A stretch of DNA of 64,000 nucleotides from Paucibacter sp. Y2R2-4 (GTDB lineage Bacteria > Pseudomonadota > Gammaproteobacteria > Burkholderiales > Burkholderiaceae_C), in assembly GCF_025717535.1 (NCBI RefSeq), contig NZ_JAJIRO010000004.1, forward strand, positions 248,001 through 312,000, given 5' to 3'. Shown here piece after piece: positions 8,427 to 18,550 of the stretch. Made by a program: the position numbers and the translations under genes. Each line of letters opens with the position of its first letter. The first letter of the stretch is position 1. Under the pieces are notes generated by a model. That model searched no databases. It was not told the origin of the DNA and saw only the letters and a program-made list of their open reading frames with translations.

Positions 8427-9065
8427 TCAGAGTTTCGGGCCGGGCTGCCAGACCTCTTGCTTGTGCATGATGGACTCGAACAAGGCGCTGCCTTCAAGCT
8501 CGGCCAGCCAGGCGCGCAAGGCGGCATAGGGCGCCGCTTCAAACCAGGCCAGGTCCACCCTGGCGAATTGGCGAATGAAGGGCATCAAGGCCATATCGGC
8601 CCAGGAGGGTGAGGCGCCGAGCAAAAAACGCTGTTGCTGCAAGGCCTGCTCCATCGGAGCCAGCATCAAGACCTCGGCCTCTTGTCGCCAATGTGCCTGA
8701 CTGCGTTCGGTGTATCGCTCTGGATACTTGTAACGATCCAACAAAAGCTTGAAGGGGCCGTCGTTGCGGGCGATCCAGGCTTGAGCTTGGTTATCGAACT
8801 GCGGCTCCCGCCAGCCCTCGGGGTCCTGCTGTGCCAAGGCCCAGGCCATGATGTCCAGGCTTTGCTCCAAGACCTGACCGTTCGGCAAGACCAGGACAGG
8901 CACCGTGCCCTTGGGCGAGGCCAGCAGCATGGCCGCCGGCTTGGCGCGCAACTGAATCTCACGGATCTCAACCGCCAGCCCGGCGTAGCGCAGGGCCAGG
9001 CGCGCCCGCATGGCATAGGGGCAGCGACGGTAGGAGTAAAGAATGGGCTGTTTGGTAGCAGACAT
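8427..9065 (-). CDS. Glutathione S-transferase-like protein
   Basis: A 212-residue protein with a thioredoxin-like N-terminal domain starting ILYSYRRCPYAMRARLAL. The CPY motif places Cys15 where omega/glutaredoxin-2-type GSTs carry their redox cysteine. The glutathione-binding segment GTVPVLVLPNGQVLEQSLDI is also present. An all-helical domain (residues about 90-212) follows, with the ASPSWADMALMPFIRQF segment. It probably performs glutathione-dependent reduction or dehalogenation in the cytoplasm. ATG 9065 is used because the open frame further upstream has no GST-like sequence. It shares direction with sppA. Confidence 0.88.
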   Translation of the reverse strand: MSATKQPILYSYRRCPYAMRARLALRYAGLAVEIREIQLRAKPAAMLLASPKGTVPVLVLPNGQVLEQSLDIMAWALAQQDPEGWREPQFDNQAQAWIARNDGPFKLLLDRYKYPERYTERSQAHWRQEAEVLMLAPMEQALQQQRFLLGASPSWADMALMPFIRQFARVDLAWFEAAPYAALRAWLAELEGSALFESIMHKQEVWQPGPKL

Positions 9066-9163
9066 AGCGCTGCGATTGTGACGGCTCGGCCACCCCGGTT
9101 CGCGGGATTGCCGGTGCAAGGCACTGCGGACCAGAATCCGCCCGTTTCCTGTTTCCGATCTGC

Positions 9164-9832
9164 ATGCCCTCCGTCTTCTTGCTGCGCCGCAGCGCTCAGT
9201 CCATCGCCAAGTCTTGTGCCGCCCTGTTGGGAACGGCGGGCTGGGCCTTGGCAGGCACAAGCGACCGAGCCACCGAGTGCTTGCCGGCCCTGCACCAAGC
9301 GCGACCCACCGTGTTGGCCTGCGATCTGCGCATGACCGACGGCCATGTGGACCGCTTGCTGCATCACCTGCGACAGCAGGGGCAAACACCCAAGGTGCTG
9401 CTCTTCACGCCGAGCGTCGATGACCCTTTGTTGTTTCCCACCCTGGCCCGGGGTGCCCATGGCTATTTGGTGGAAGCGGACAAGTCAGCCGCCGCTTTGC
9501 CGGCGGCGCTGGCCGCGGCCGAAGCCGGGCGGGCCCGCATGTCACCGCAGATCGCCCGCGAAACCCTGGCCGCCTTTGACCTGAGCCGCGGCAGCCTGAG
9601 CAGCTTGCACAAGCCCGCCTTGGCACATGATCTGAGCCCCGTTTCGGCGCAGGGCGAAATTCAAAGGGCCGAGCAGACGCTGCTGTCTTTGCTGGCGCAT
9701 GGCATGCTGGCCGGCGAGATTGCCCATGCCTGGCAGCTCAGCATGGACGAGGTCGAGGAGCGCATTGCCGCGATTTATCGCAAGCTGCACCAAGTCAAGG
9801 CCGCATCGGCCATCGACCTTCAGCTGGCCTGA
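9164..9832 (+). CDS. LuxR/NarL-type response-regulator-like protein with degenerate receiver
   Basis: A 222-residue protein. Residues 1-120 resemble a CheY-like receiver: Asp54 in VLACDLRMTDG sits at the phospho-acceptor position, and RGAHGYLVEADKS resembles the alpha4-beta5 region. However, the acidic pair that normally follows strand 1 (DD) is replaced by RRS in VFLLRRSAQS. The conserved Lys is also shifted, so phosphorylation is doubtful. Residues about 165-222 fit a LuxR-type helix-turn-helix (LLAHGMLAGEIAHAWQLSMDEVEERIAAIYRKL). No partner kinase is adjacent. The gene is divergent from the GST gene, with 98 bp between starts. Confidence 0.75.
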   Translation: MPSVFLLRRSAQSIAKSCAALLGTAGWALAGTSDRATECLPALHQARPTVLACDLRMTDGHVDRLLHHLRQQGQTPKVLLFTPSVDDPLLFPTLARGAHGYLVEADKSAAALPAALAAAEAGRARMSPQIARETLAAFDLSRGSLSSLHKPALAHDLSPVSAQGEIQRAEQTLLSLLAHGMLAGEIAHAWQLSMDEVEERIAAIYRKLHQVKAASAIDLQLA

Positions 9833-9856
9833 ACGGGTTCGAAAAACAGGCCTGAC

Positions 9857-10486
9857 TCAGGCCGCAGGCGGCGCGGTGTCAACAAAGCTCTGGCGAGCGC
9901 TGAGCTTCTCGAAGTGACGGGCTAGGTTCGGATTCGATTCGCGCCACTGAATGGCCGGGAAGCGGAAGTCCACATAGCCCAGCGCGCAGCCGACCGCGAT
10001 ATCGGCCAGCGAGAAGTGATTGCCCGAGCACCAGGCTTTCTCACCCAGGCCTTGGTTCATGGCCGCCAGGGCGCCCACCACCTTGTCCAACTGGCGCTGC
10101 ACCCAAGCCTCGCAGCGCTGCTCAGGCGTGCGGCCGGCAAAACGGTTTTCCATCAGGGCGGCGACGGCGGCGTCCAACACGCCATCGGCCAGCGCCTCCC
10201 AGGTGCGCACCTCGGTACGCTCACGGCCGCGTTCGGGGATCAGCTTGCCCACCGGCGACAGCGTGTCCACATATTCAACGATCACGCGGGAGTCAAACAC
10301 CGCGCCGGTGATCGAGTCCTGCCCTTCCATCACCAGGCAAGGGACCTTGCCGAGTGGATTCATTTTGAGAATGGCGTCGCTGTTCCAGACGTCCTCGAGA
10401 ATCAACTGATAGTCGAGCTTTTTCTCGGCCATCACGATGCGCACCTTGCGAACGTAGGGGCTGGTGAGTGATCCGATTAATTTCAT
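9857..10486 (-). CDS. Glutathione S-transferase family protein (YibF-like)
   Basis: A 209-residue two-domain GST. The N-terminal thioredoxin-like domain begins MKLIGSLTSPYVRKVRIV, with Ser/Thr-SPY at the catalytic position. The glutathione-binding segment MNPLGKVPCLVMEG and an SRVIVEYVD segment follow. The helical C-domain has FSLADIAVGCALGYVDFRF, a typical N-capping box region. It is likely cytoplasmic and involved in detoxification or redox chemistry. It is convergent with the response-regulator-like gene and divergent from purB. Confidence 0.9.
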   Translation of the reverse strand: MKLIGSLTSPYVRKVRIVMAEKKLDYQLILEDVWNSDAILKMNPLGKVPCLVMEGQDSITGAVFDSRVIVEYVDTLSPVGKLIPERGRERTEVRTWEALADGVLDAAVAALMENRFAGRTPEQRCEAWVQRQLDKVVGALAAMNQGLGEKAWCSGNHFSLADIAVGCALGYVDFRFPAIQWRESNPNLARHFEKLSARQSFVDTAPPAA

Positions 10487-10622
10487 GGTTGCTGCTGTGA
10501 GTTCGCCTCTGTTGAAACCATTCTAGCCACGGCAATGTTGCAGCTCGTCCTGTACAAATGGCCCGATCTCGGGCATATAGCGGTGAGTTTTCGAGGCATC
10601 AAGCCCTGCCCTGGCGGGCAAG

Positions 10623-12078
<1,456 letters not shown>

Positions 12079-12099
12079 GTCTTCTGACTCCTGCTCGAG

Positions 12100-12127
12100 A
12101 AGGCGCCCACCGGGGCGCCTTTTTTTT
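12100..12127 (+). terminator. Intrinsic terminator after purB
   Basis: AAGGCGCCC and GGGCGCCTT pair around a short ACC-type loop, followed by a run of eight T. It begins 22 bases after the purB stop. Confidence 0.92.
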
Positions 12128-12181
12128 CGCCTGCCCATCACAAACGGTCACAAAGCCGGCACGCATCAGACACAGACAGAC

Positions 12182-12195
12182 GGCAGCATGCTGCC
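12182..12195. promoter_or_regulatory. 14-bp perfect palindrome upstream of a PEP-CTERM gene
   Basis: GGCAGCATGCTGCC is a perfect palindrome located 75 bp upstream of the PEP-CTERM start codon. It could be an operator for a dimeric regulator, but no regulator can be named. Confidence 0.3.
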
Positions 12196-12269
12196 CAGAA
12201 TGAAGTCAGAAGCATTACGCCAAGAGCTGCTGTTTTCTTGCCCCGCCTTCCTGTCTCTGGAGCCCTGCC

Positions 12270-12833
12270 ATGCCTTCATCGCGCCCACTTCTTGCCGCCG
12301 GACTCTTGAGCTTGTCATCAGCCTTCAGCTGGGCAGGCCCGGTGGCGCCCACCCCCATTACGCTGAATTTCAACGGGGTGGATACTTGGTCGGGCAGCTT
12401 CACCGCGCTCAGCAGCGGCAGCAACAGCTTCGTCTTGGACCTGAGCCCCTTCGCCGGCATGCAGCTCGGTGGATTGACGGTCTTGCTGTCCTCGAACTTC
12501 TTGAGCAGTAGCGGCTATGACATCAGCAGCGCCAGCTTCGGTGGCCAGGCCTTCAAGCCCCTGCTTGATCAGACCTATCCGGGTCTTGGCGGCGCTGATC
12601 TGTGGCTGTTCAGCACCTCCTCATGGAGCCCCACACCGCAACTGATCCAGGTCACGGGGCAGTTGCTGGGCGGCACGGTCGGCTTCACCGGCTCGGTCAG
12701 CCTGATCGCCCAGCCCGTGCCCGAACCCGCCAGTTATGCCTTGCTGATGCTGGGCTTGGCCGGCATCGCCTGGGTGCGTCGCGGGCGCCAAGCCGACAAG
12801 CTCGCACGGCTGGTGCATCTGCCCAGGCCTTGA
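12270..12833 (+). CDS. PEP-CTERM sorting-domain protein
   Basis: A 187-residue exported protein. It has an N-terminal signal peptide (RPLLAAGLLSLSSAFSWA) and a short beta-rich Gly/Ser-rich body. The C-terminal PEP-CTERM anchor VPEPASYALLMLGLAGIAW is followed by RRGR. PEP-CTERM proteins are processed by exosortase (EpsH/XrtA) and are linked to exopolysaccharide and biofilm formation. The tail after RRGR is about 14 residues longer than usual. No exosortase gene lies in this window. It is flanked by the purB terminator and the DUF3857 gene. Confidence 0.88.
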   Translation: MPSSRPLLAAGLLSLSSAFSWAGPVAPTPITLNFNGVDTWSGSFTALSSGSNSFVLDLSPFAGMQLGGLTVLLSSNFLSSSGYDISSASFGGQAFKPLLDQTYPGLGGADLWLFSTSSWSPTPQLIQVTGQLLGGTVGFTGSVSLIAQPVPEPASYALLMLGLAGIAWVRRGRQADKLARLVHLPRP

Positions 12834-12991
12834 TTCAAGCGCAAGTTCAATCCGCTGAGAGCATCGACTTCGCTTTCCTAAACACGATCCGTTTGACTCG
12901 CGCAAGTGACACCCGACTTGCCGTTAGCCCTCTCCTTCGGCGCACGGAGTTCAGCCCATAATTGGTTCAAACACTATCAGGGAGAACGGCT

Positions 12992-15883
12992 GTGGGCGTC
13001 AGCATTTTTTTTACATTGGTCAAGCAGTCTGCCAGTGCGGCGCTGTTGACAGGGGGCTTGCTGCTACACGGCATGAGCTGGGCGGCAACTGCTAGCTCAC
13101 CCACTCTTGAAACTTCCACCAAGCCTGCTTTTGCAAGCAAAGCCTCCGCCGGAAAAAATGCGCAAGACAAGGTGGACTTCAGCATTGGCGCAGCCCCAAA
13201 ATGGGTAAGCCCTCTCAAGCCACCGTCACCAGATGCTGTGCAAGGGCTGCCCGCTGCGCCGCTCCAAGTCATGTTGATCGACCGCCAAACGAGGGTCGAG
13301 CGCGGCAATGTTCAGCGCTATCAACATGTCTTGCGGCAAATCAATGACGCCGCAGGACTTCAAAAAGGCGCACAAATCGAACTCGAGTTCGACCCCAGCT
13401 TTCAGACTTTGGTTTTTCATCAACTGACGATTTGGCGTCAGGGCAAGCGCATTGAAAAATTGGACCGGAAGTTGGTGCGCTTGTTGCACAGAGAGCGGCA
13501 ACTGGAACGTCAATTGATTGATGGGCGAGTCACGGCATCCATCGTGCTGGATGACCTTCGGGCTGGGGATCAACTGGAGTGGGCCGCAACTCTCGTCGGA
13601 GAGAATCCGGTCTTTGGCGGGCGGTTTGTGGATCAAGAGTGGACCAGCTCCAGCAGCGGGCCAGTTGGCCTTTTCCAATACCGAGTGCAACTCCCTGCGG
13701 ATAGAGATATCAAGCATCGCTTTGCTGAAGCCGGGCTGGACATCAGTACAAGGCAACAGGCGGGCTGGCGAGAGTACGTCTTCAAACGCCGATTGACTCC
13801 CCAGTTTCACTACGACGCCTTGCTGCCCAGTCATGAGGCCTATAACGATCAAATTGAACTGAGTGAGTTCAGCAACTGGGCTGAAGTGGCCGACTGGGCA
13901 GACGCGCTTTTTTCCAAGGCCATGCAGCCATCCAAGGCCTTGGATGCTCTTGCTGCGGACATAGCCTCGCGTGCGAGCTCGCCCAATGAACGCTTGCGTC
14001 TGGCGCTGAACTTTGCCCAACAGGAATTGCGTTACTTTGGTACCGAAATAGGCATCAACTCACACCAACCCGCTGCCGTAGATACCGTATTGCAGCAGCG
14101 CTTTGGCGACTGCAAGGACAAAGCTGCGCTGCTTGTCAGTCTGCTGCAAAAACTAGGTCTGCAAGCAAGCCCTGCACTGGTCAGCACATCACATCGTGAG
14201 CACGTTAAGCAACGCTTACCGAGCCCACTGGCCTTTGACCATGTCATTGTTGCGGTAGATGTCGAAAATCAACGCCTGTGGCTGGATGCCACCCGTGGCA
14301 TGCAAAGTGGCCCTCCGCAAGCGCGTCAGTCACGCGGACTGGGTTTTGCACTGCTCGCCAAAAAAAAGGACGACGCTGAGCTGAGTCCGTTGCCCGACAG
14401 CAAAGATCAGCTTATTGCTGAAAGCTCAGATTTATTCAGCTTTTTGAAGCTCTCGGAAGAAGGGCAATTGACTTCAACCCAGATCTTCCACGGTGACTGG
14501 GCAGAGATGCTGCGCGATGCGCGCGCCAATATGCCTGCAGAAGAGTTTCGCAAGATGTTGAGCCTCGAGACGCTGCGGTTTTACCCGGGGCTCATTGCCG
14601 AAGGTGAACCTGTGATTGAAGATCTTGCGGATCACAATGCGCTCAAAGTGGTGCTGAACTACCGCAGTGGTGAATTCTGGCAATTGACTGATAAACGCCT
14701 ACTCACCGGCAACTTCGCTTTGCCGAACGTCATCGCGCAGCTCCGTCTTCCCGATCAAACACCGCGAACGCAAGCCATGCGCCTCGCGATGTTGGGTCGC
14801 TATACCCACACATTCAAGCTGCAACTGGGGGAACCGCTTTACCCGAACTCAAACGAGAGCAAGTTTGACGAAAGCAACGAACATTTTGATCTGCGTATTC
14901 GCTACGAAAACACGCCCAATCAGCAATCGATCGAGGGGCAATTGCGCATCTTGAAGGAGTCGATCGCCGCGGGGCAATGGTTGAAGTACCGAGAACAATT
15001 GAACAAGGTCGCGCCACGTTTGGCCAATCAATTCAATGTCCCTGCACTCTCTCCTGCCCAAATCACAGAGATGCGCAAGGAGTTGACTGATCTATCAGAC
15101 CAGGTCCGCAAAGGAAAGATCAAAGTTGTGACCAATGAGCAGGCCTCAGCACGCAGTCGTTTGATCTTGATGGACAAGGTCTTGGCCGGCGGAAGACTGC
15201 CGCCCAAATTGCGCGCCGCAGCCCTCGTGGAGAAAGCTGTACAACTGGATCATTTGATGCGGCCTGCTGAGGCCGAAAAAGCCTTGCTCGAAGCACTTCC
15301 CCTGGATGAGAAGGCCGCCGAAACTCACGCCGCACTGGCCGTCAACGCCCTATTGCAGCGCCGCGATGCAGACGCTGTTGGCCATGCCGACCGAGCTTTG
15401 AAACTCACGCCAAACGAAATGTCGATTCGCTACACGCGAGTCTTCGCCAACTATTTCGCTGGCCAGATGGGCCAAGCTCGAGATGAGTTGCTGGACATCT
15501 TGAAGTCCCGCAGCGAAGTCGAGCGAAGCTACGGCAGCATCTGGCTGTACCTGAGCAGCCGTCAGCTCGGGCTGGACGGAGTAGAGGCCGTCCGAACGTT
15601 CACTCCGAGCACAGACAAGAACGCCGCATGGCCATACCCGGTGTTGCAATATCTCCAAGGGCAGTTGGACTGGTCATCTGCCCTGGCCGCTACCCGAGAA
15701 AAGGATACGTCAGACCGCGGTCGCGAATGCGAGCTGTACTTCTATGCCTCGCAAAAAGCCTTGCTGGACCAAGACATCAGCAAGGCTCGAACCTTCTTGC
15801 AAAAGAGCCTGGCCACCGGGGTTGCCGAATTCAACGAATACAGCATGGCCCAAAGAGAGCTCGATCGAATCGGCCCACGCTAA
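12992..15883 (+). CDS. DUF3857-transglutaminase-TPR protein
   Basis: A 963-residue exported protein. GTG 12992 is chosen because GGAGA at 12981-12985 is ideally spaced; a TTG at 12962 lacks a site. A signal peptide (ASAALLTGGLLLHGMSWA) comes first, then a DUF3857 domain (residues about 70-230). The transglutaminase-like domain follows, with an intact triad: Cys374 in RFGDCKDKAALL, His417 in AFDHVIVAV and Asp432 in WLDATRG. The C-terminal 250 residues are helical TPR-like repeats. This architecture is common in Bacteroidetes and Proteobacteria, and its substrate is unknown. The gene looks lower in GC and less codon-biased than its neighbours, which hints at acquisition by transfer. Confidence 0.85.
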   Translation: MGVSIFFTLVKQSASAALLTGGLLLHGMSWAATASSPTLETSTKPAFASKASAGKNAQDKVDFSIGAAPKWVSPLKPPSPDAVQGLPAAPLQVMLIDRQTRVERGNVQRYQHVLRQINDAAGLQKGAQIELEFDPSFQTLVFHQLTIWRQGKRIEKLDRKLVRLLHRERQLERQLIDGRVTASIVLDDLRAGDQLEWAATLVGENPVFGGRFVDQEWTSSSSGPVGLFQYRVQLPADRDIKHRFAEAGLDISTRQQAGWREYVFKRRLTPQFHYDALLPSHEAYNDQIELSEFSNWAEVADWADALFSKAMQPSKALDALAADIASRASSPNERLRLALNFAQQELRYFGTEIGINSHQPAAVDTVLQQRFGDCKDKAALLVSLLQKLGLQASPALVSTSHREHVKQRLPSPLAFDHVIVAVDVENQRLWLDATRGMQSGPPQARQSRGLGFALLAKKKDDAELSPLPDSKDQLIAESSDLFSFLKLSEEGQLTSTQIFHGDWAEMLRDARANMPAEEFRKMLSLETLRFYPGLIAEGEPVIEDLADHNALKVVLNYRSGEFWQLTDKRLLTGNFALPNVIAQLRLPDQTPRTQAMRLAMLGRYTHTFKLQLGEPLYPNSNESKFDESNEHFDLRIRYENTPNQQSIEGQLRILKESIAAGQWLKYREQLNKVAPRLANQFNVPALSPAQITEMRKELTDLSDQVRKGKIKVVTNEQASARSRLILMDKVLAGGRLPPKLRAAALVEKAVQLDHLMRPAEAEKALLEALPLDEKAAETHAALAVNALLQRRDADAVGHADRALKLTPNEMSIRYTRVFANYFAGQMGQARDELLDILKSRSEVERSYGSIWLYLSSRQLGLDGVEAVRTFTPSTDKNAAWPYPVLQYLQGQLDWSSALAATREKDTSDRGRECELYFYASQKALLDQDISKARTFLQKSLATGVAEFNEYSMAQRELDRIGPR

Positions 15884-15887
15884 GCGC

Positions 15888-16085
15888 AGCTTACAGGGGC
15901 CATCGCAGCAGCAGACGCGCCCCACCCAAGCCAGGTGCAGCCTGCATCACGGCCATGCTCTTTGTCGCGATCTAAGCGCTTGGACGGGGTAGAGACCGCT
16001 TCACGCTGGGCTTCTGGCACGCCCTCGCCATCATCGTCGACGGCCAGGTAGAGCAAGACAGCCTCGACTCAGACACTCAGCTTGA
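15888..16085 (-). pseudogene. Decayed 3' fragment of a sensor histidine kinase gene
   Basis: The minus strand of this stretch matches the 3' end of the intact kinase gene at 17159-18550. Shared blocks include plus-strand GACGCGCCCC, CAAGCC, CCTGCATCA, CGCTGGGCTTC, CGCCATCATC and CGACGGCCAGGTAGAGC. Between 15949 and 15957 about 64 bases are missing relative to the intact copy (17220-17292), which removes the GFGLGL ATP-lid box. No open frame remains. The copy lies in the same orientation as the intact gene, about 1.27 kb away. It is probably a relic of a tandem duplication or insertion. Confidence 0.8.
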
Positions 16086-16165
16086 AAGCGCAAGAATCGG
16101 GCTGACGAACGGGGCCAGGCTCGCAACACTGGGGCATATATCGCCAAACCCATGGAGCCCCGAAC

Positions 16166-16852
16166 ATGCACAAAACCATAGAGCCCGCCATCCACTACTG
16201 GGGCACGCCCGTCGTGCTGATCAGCAGCTTGAACCCGGACGGTTCGGCCAATCTGGCGCCCATGTCATCGGCCTGGTGGCTGGGCTGGAGTTGCATGCTG
16301 GGTTTGGACGCCAGTTCGCAAACCTTGCATAACCTGCAGCGCCAGCGGGAATGCGTACTCAATCTGGCCAGCGTGGCCGAGGCCGAAGCGGTGAATCGGC
16401 TGGCGCTGACCTCGGCTTCCACGCCATTGCCACCTCACAAGCAATGGCTGGGCTATCGCCATGTCGCCGACAAATTTGCTCATGCCGGGCTCAGCGCCCA
16501 GGCTTCGATTGAAGTGGCGCCGCCACGAGTTCGCGAATGTCTGGTGCAGTTGGAGGCCGTGGTGCAAGACATCCGCCCCTTCGGCGAGCAAGACCCGCGC
16601 CTGCCGATTCCCAGCGCCATGGTCGAGTTGCGCATCGTCAAAGCGCATGTGCATGAAACGATTCTGCAGACCCCCGACTCCGAGCGAATCGATCCGCAAC
16701 GCTGGCAACCGCTGCTGATGAAGTTCCGTCAACTGTTCGGCGATGGTGCTCAAGCCTTGACGGACTCACGCTTGGCTCGGGGCCCGGAAGATATGTATGC
16801 GCCCTGGAAAGCTGCGAAAAGTGCGAAAGCGTCACCGCAGTCAGACCGCTGA
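16166..16852 (+). CDS. Flavin reductase-like domain protein
   Basis: A 228-residue protein of the FMN-binding split-barrel (flavin reductase-like) family. It begins YWGTPVVLISSLNPDGSANLAPMSSAWWLGWS, the typical first strands, and continues with RECVLNLASVAEAEAVNRLAL. Members bind FMN and include flavin reductases and uncharacterised oxidoreductases. No signal peptide is present. The gene is embedded between the kinase remnant and the long palindrome, which suggests it arrived or was rearranged with them. Confidence 0.85.
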   Translation: MHKTIEPAIHYWGTPVVLISSLNPDGSANLAPMSSAWWLGWSCMLGLDASSQTLHNLQRQRECVLNLASVAEAEAVNRLALTSASTPLPPHKQWLGYRHVADKFAHAGLSAQASIEVAPPRVRECLVQLEAVVQDIRPFGEQDPRLPIPSAMVELRIVKAHVHETILQTPDSERIDPQRWQPLLMKFRQLFGDGAQALTDSRLARGPEDMYAPWKAAKSAKASPQSDR

Positions 16853-16908
16853 ATCATCAAGAGTGCCGCCGACACAGTGCCTGCAGTTTTCCACTGGCCA
16901 AGGCCATC

Positions 16909-17118
16909 GGGTGTGCGCTTCCGTTCGAGTCCTCCGGCCTGCGGCCTCCCCCCTTACCTCACTTCACCGCATACCCGACGCCCTTGGCGTTCACTCTTTC
17001 CGCAAGAGCAAAACTGTCAAGCTGTCGCAGAGGGTCGGCTGGGTGTTCTGCGAAGTGAAGTCAAGGGGGAGGCCCGAGCTCTGCTCGGGACGGAGGACAT
17101 GAACGGAGCAGAGCACCC
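16909..17118. repeat. 210-bp long imperfect palindrome
   Basis: Five pairs of arms nest around a common centre near 17010: GGGTG 16909-16913 with 17114-17118; TCCGTTC 16920-16926 with 17101-17107; GTCCTCCG 16929-16936 with 17091-17098; GGCCTCCCCC 16943-16952 with 17065-17074; and TCACTTC 16959-16965 with 17052-17058. Together they would fold the whole stretch into one long hairpin. It lies between the ends of two convergent genes, so it could act as a terminator, a structured RNA or a MITE-like element. The gap 16853-17158 contains no gene. Confidence 0.75.
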
Positions 17119-17158
17119 AGTCGGCCCGACCGCCCAAAAACTCCCCAAAGCCACTCCC

Positions 17159-18550
17159 TCAATTCAGCGGCCACATCAACAACAAACGCGCCCCGCCCAA
17201 GCCGGGGGCGGCCTGCATCAGAGCCACACCGCCATGGGCCTCAGCCACCCGACGCACGATGGCCAGGCCCAGGCCGAAGCCGCGGCTGCCACGTTCTTTG
17301 GCGCGGTCCAAACGCTTGAAGGGCGTGAACACCGCTTCGCGCTGGGCTTCCGGCACGCCTTCGCCATCATCATCGACGGCCAGGTAGAGCTGCCCAGCTT
17401 CGACCCAGGCACTCAGGGCAATCCGGCTGCGCGCATGGCGGGCAGCGTTGCGCAAGGCGTTCCGCAGGCCATAGGGCAGCAGCCGGCCATCAAAGCGAAC
17501 CCAATCGGGCAGACCGGCCAGCTCGGTTTGCAGCGCTCGCCCTTCCAGCAAGGGCGCCAGGCTTTGAGCCTCGCTCAAGAGCAGCGCACGCAGATCCCCC
17601 GGTTCGCACTGGGCTTGCAAGGCGCCCATATCGAGCCGGGCCAGCATCAAGCTGGTGTCAATCAAGGCGTCCAACTCGTCGATATCGCGGTCGCAGGCTT
17701 GCACCGCCAACTCACGCCGGGCTGGGTCGTCTTCTTCAACCAGCGCATCGATGGCAAAACGCAAGCGCGCCAAAGGGGTGCGCAACTCATGCGAGACCGC
17801 ACCGGTCAATTCACGCTGCGTGGCCAAGGCCGCGGCGAGGCGAGCGAGTGTGGCGCGAGCACCGGCCGCAATCGGCGCGAACAATCGGCTCTCGGGCTCG
17901 GGCACGGCACTGTCAAAACGGCCGGCCGTCATCTCGTCGGCCGCCTGCTGCAAGGCGCGCATATCGCGCCAAATCGGGCGCAGCAGCCAAGCGGCCAGGC
18001 CAAAGACCAGCAGCGCCAGACTCAGCGCGGCGGCCAGCTGCATCCACAGCTCGCGGGGCAGATGCAACTCATTGCCGGGATGATCGTCGGCATTCAATGG
18101 CCCCAAGCGCAAGACCTGCTGGACGGGCAAAACCTGACCCTGCCCCTGACCCTCGGCCAAAGGCGCCGGCGGCAAGGCCGCGTAAACCTTGCGATTGAAG
18201 CCATGCACCAGCAGCTCGCCCGCCTGCAGCTGGCGCCGCTCTGACTCTTTCAGTTCGTTGGCCGAAACAATCACCACCGGATAGGCGAACAACTCGTCCA
18301 GCACCTTGACGCGCTGCTGGCGCGCCGCGGCGTCCAGCGGTGCCAACTCTTTGACCAGCATATCGACAGTGCCGCGCATGAAGCGGCGCACATAGTCGTC
18401 GGTGACGCCGTCCACCGCCAGCATCAACAAGGCCTGCACCAGCAGCACCAGGGCCATCACCACCAGGCCTATGCCCAGCGCCACCCGGGTCATCGGGGAA
18501 GCCATGGCCTGACCCAAAGGGCGTTGCGACAAGGCCATACGCTGCCTCAC
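17159..18550 (-). CDS. Sensor histidine kinase (RstB/OmpR-class)
   Basis: A 463-residue membrane kinase. Two transmembrane segments (about residues 23-46 and 170-190) bracket a periplasmic domain. A HAMP-like linker follows (LRPIWRDMRALQQAADEM). The phospho-accepting His254 is in AVSHELRTPLARLRF, and the ATPase domain has NALRNAARHA (N box), DDDGEGVP (G1) and GFGLGLAIV (G2). GTG 18548-18550 directly follows the regulator's TGA; ATG 18538 is an alternative start. It pairs with the OmpR-type regulator immediately upstream. The stimulus is unknown; RstB-like sensors respond to acid or envelope conditions. Confidence 0.93.
   Translation of the reverse strand: MRQRMALSQRPLGQAMASPMTRVALGIGLVVMALVLLVQALLMLAVDGVTDDYVRRFMRGTVDMLVKELAPLDAAARQQRVKVLDELFAYPVVIVSANELKESERRQLQAGELLVHGFNRKVYAALPPAPLAEGQGQGQVLPVQQVLRLGPLNADDHPGNELHLPRELWMQLAAALSLALLVFGLAAWLLRPIWRDMRALQQAADEMTAGRFDSAVPEPESRLFAPIAAGARATLARLAAALATQRELTGAVSHELRTPLARLRFAIDALVEEDDPARRELAVQACDRDIDELDALIDTSLMLARLDMGALQAQCEPGDLRALLLSEAQSLAPLLEGRALQTELAGLPDWVRFDGRLLPYGLRNALRNAARHARSRIALSAWVEAGQLYLAVDDDGEGVPEAQREAVFTPFKRLDRAKERGSRGFGLGLAIVRRVAEAHGGVALMQAAPGLGGARLLLMWPLN

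Noticed and set aside
12128-12269. Sigma-54 type promoter for the PEP-CTERM genes
   Set aside because: No TGGCAC-N5-TTGC match was found upstream of any of the three genes.
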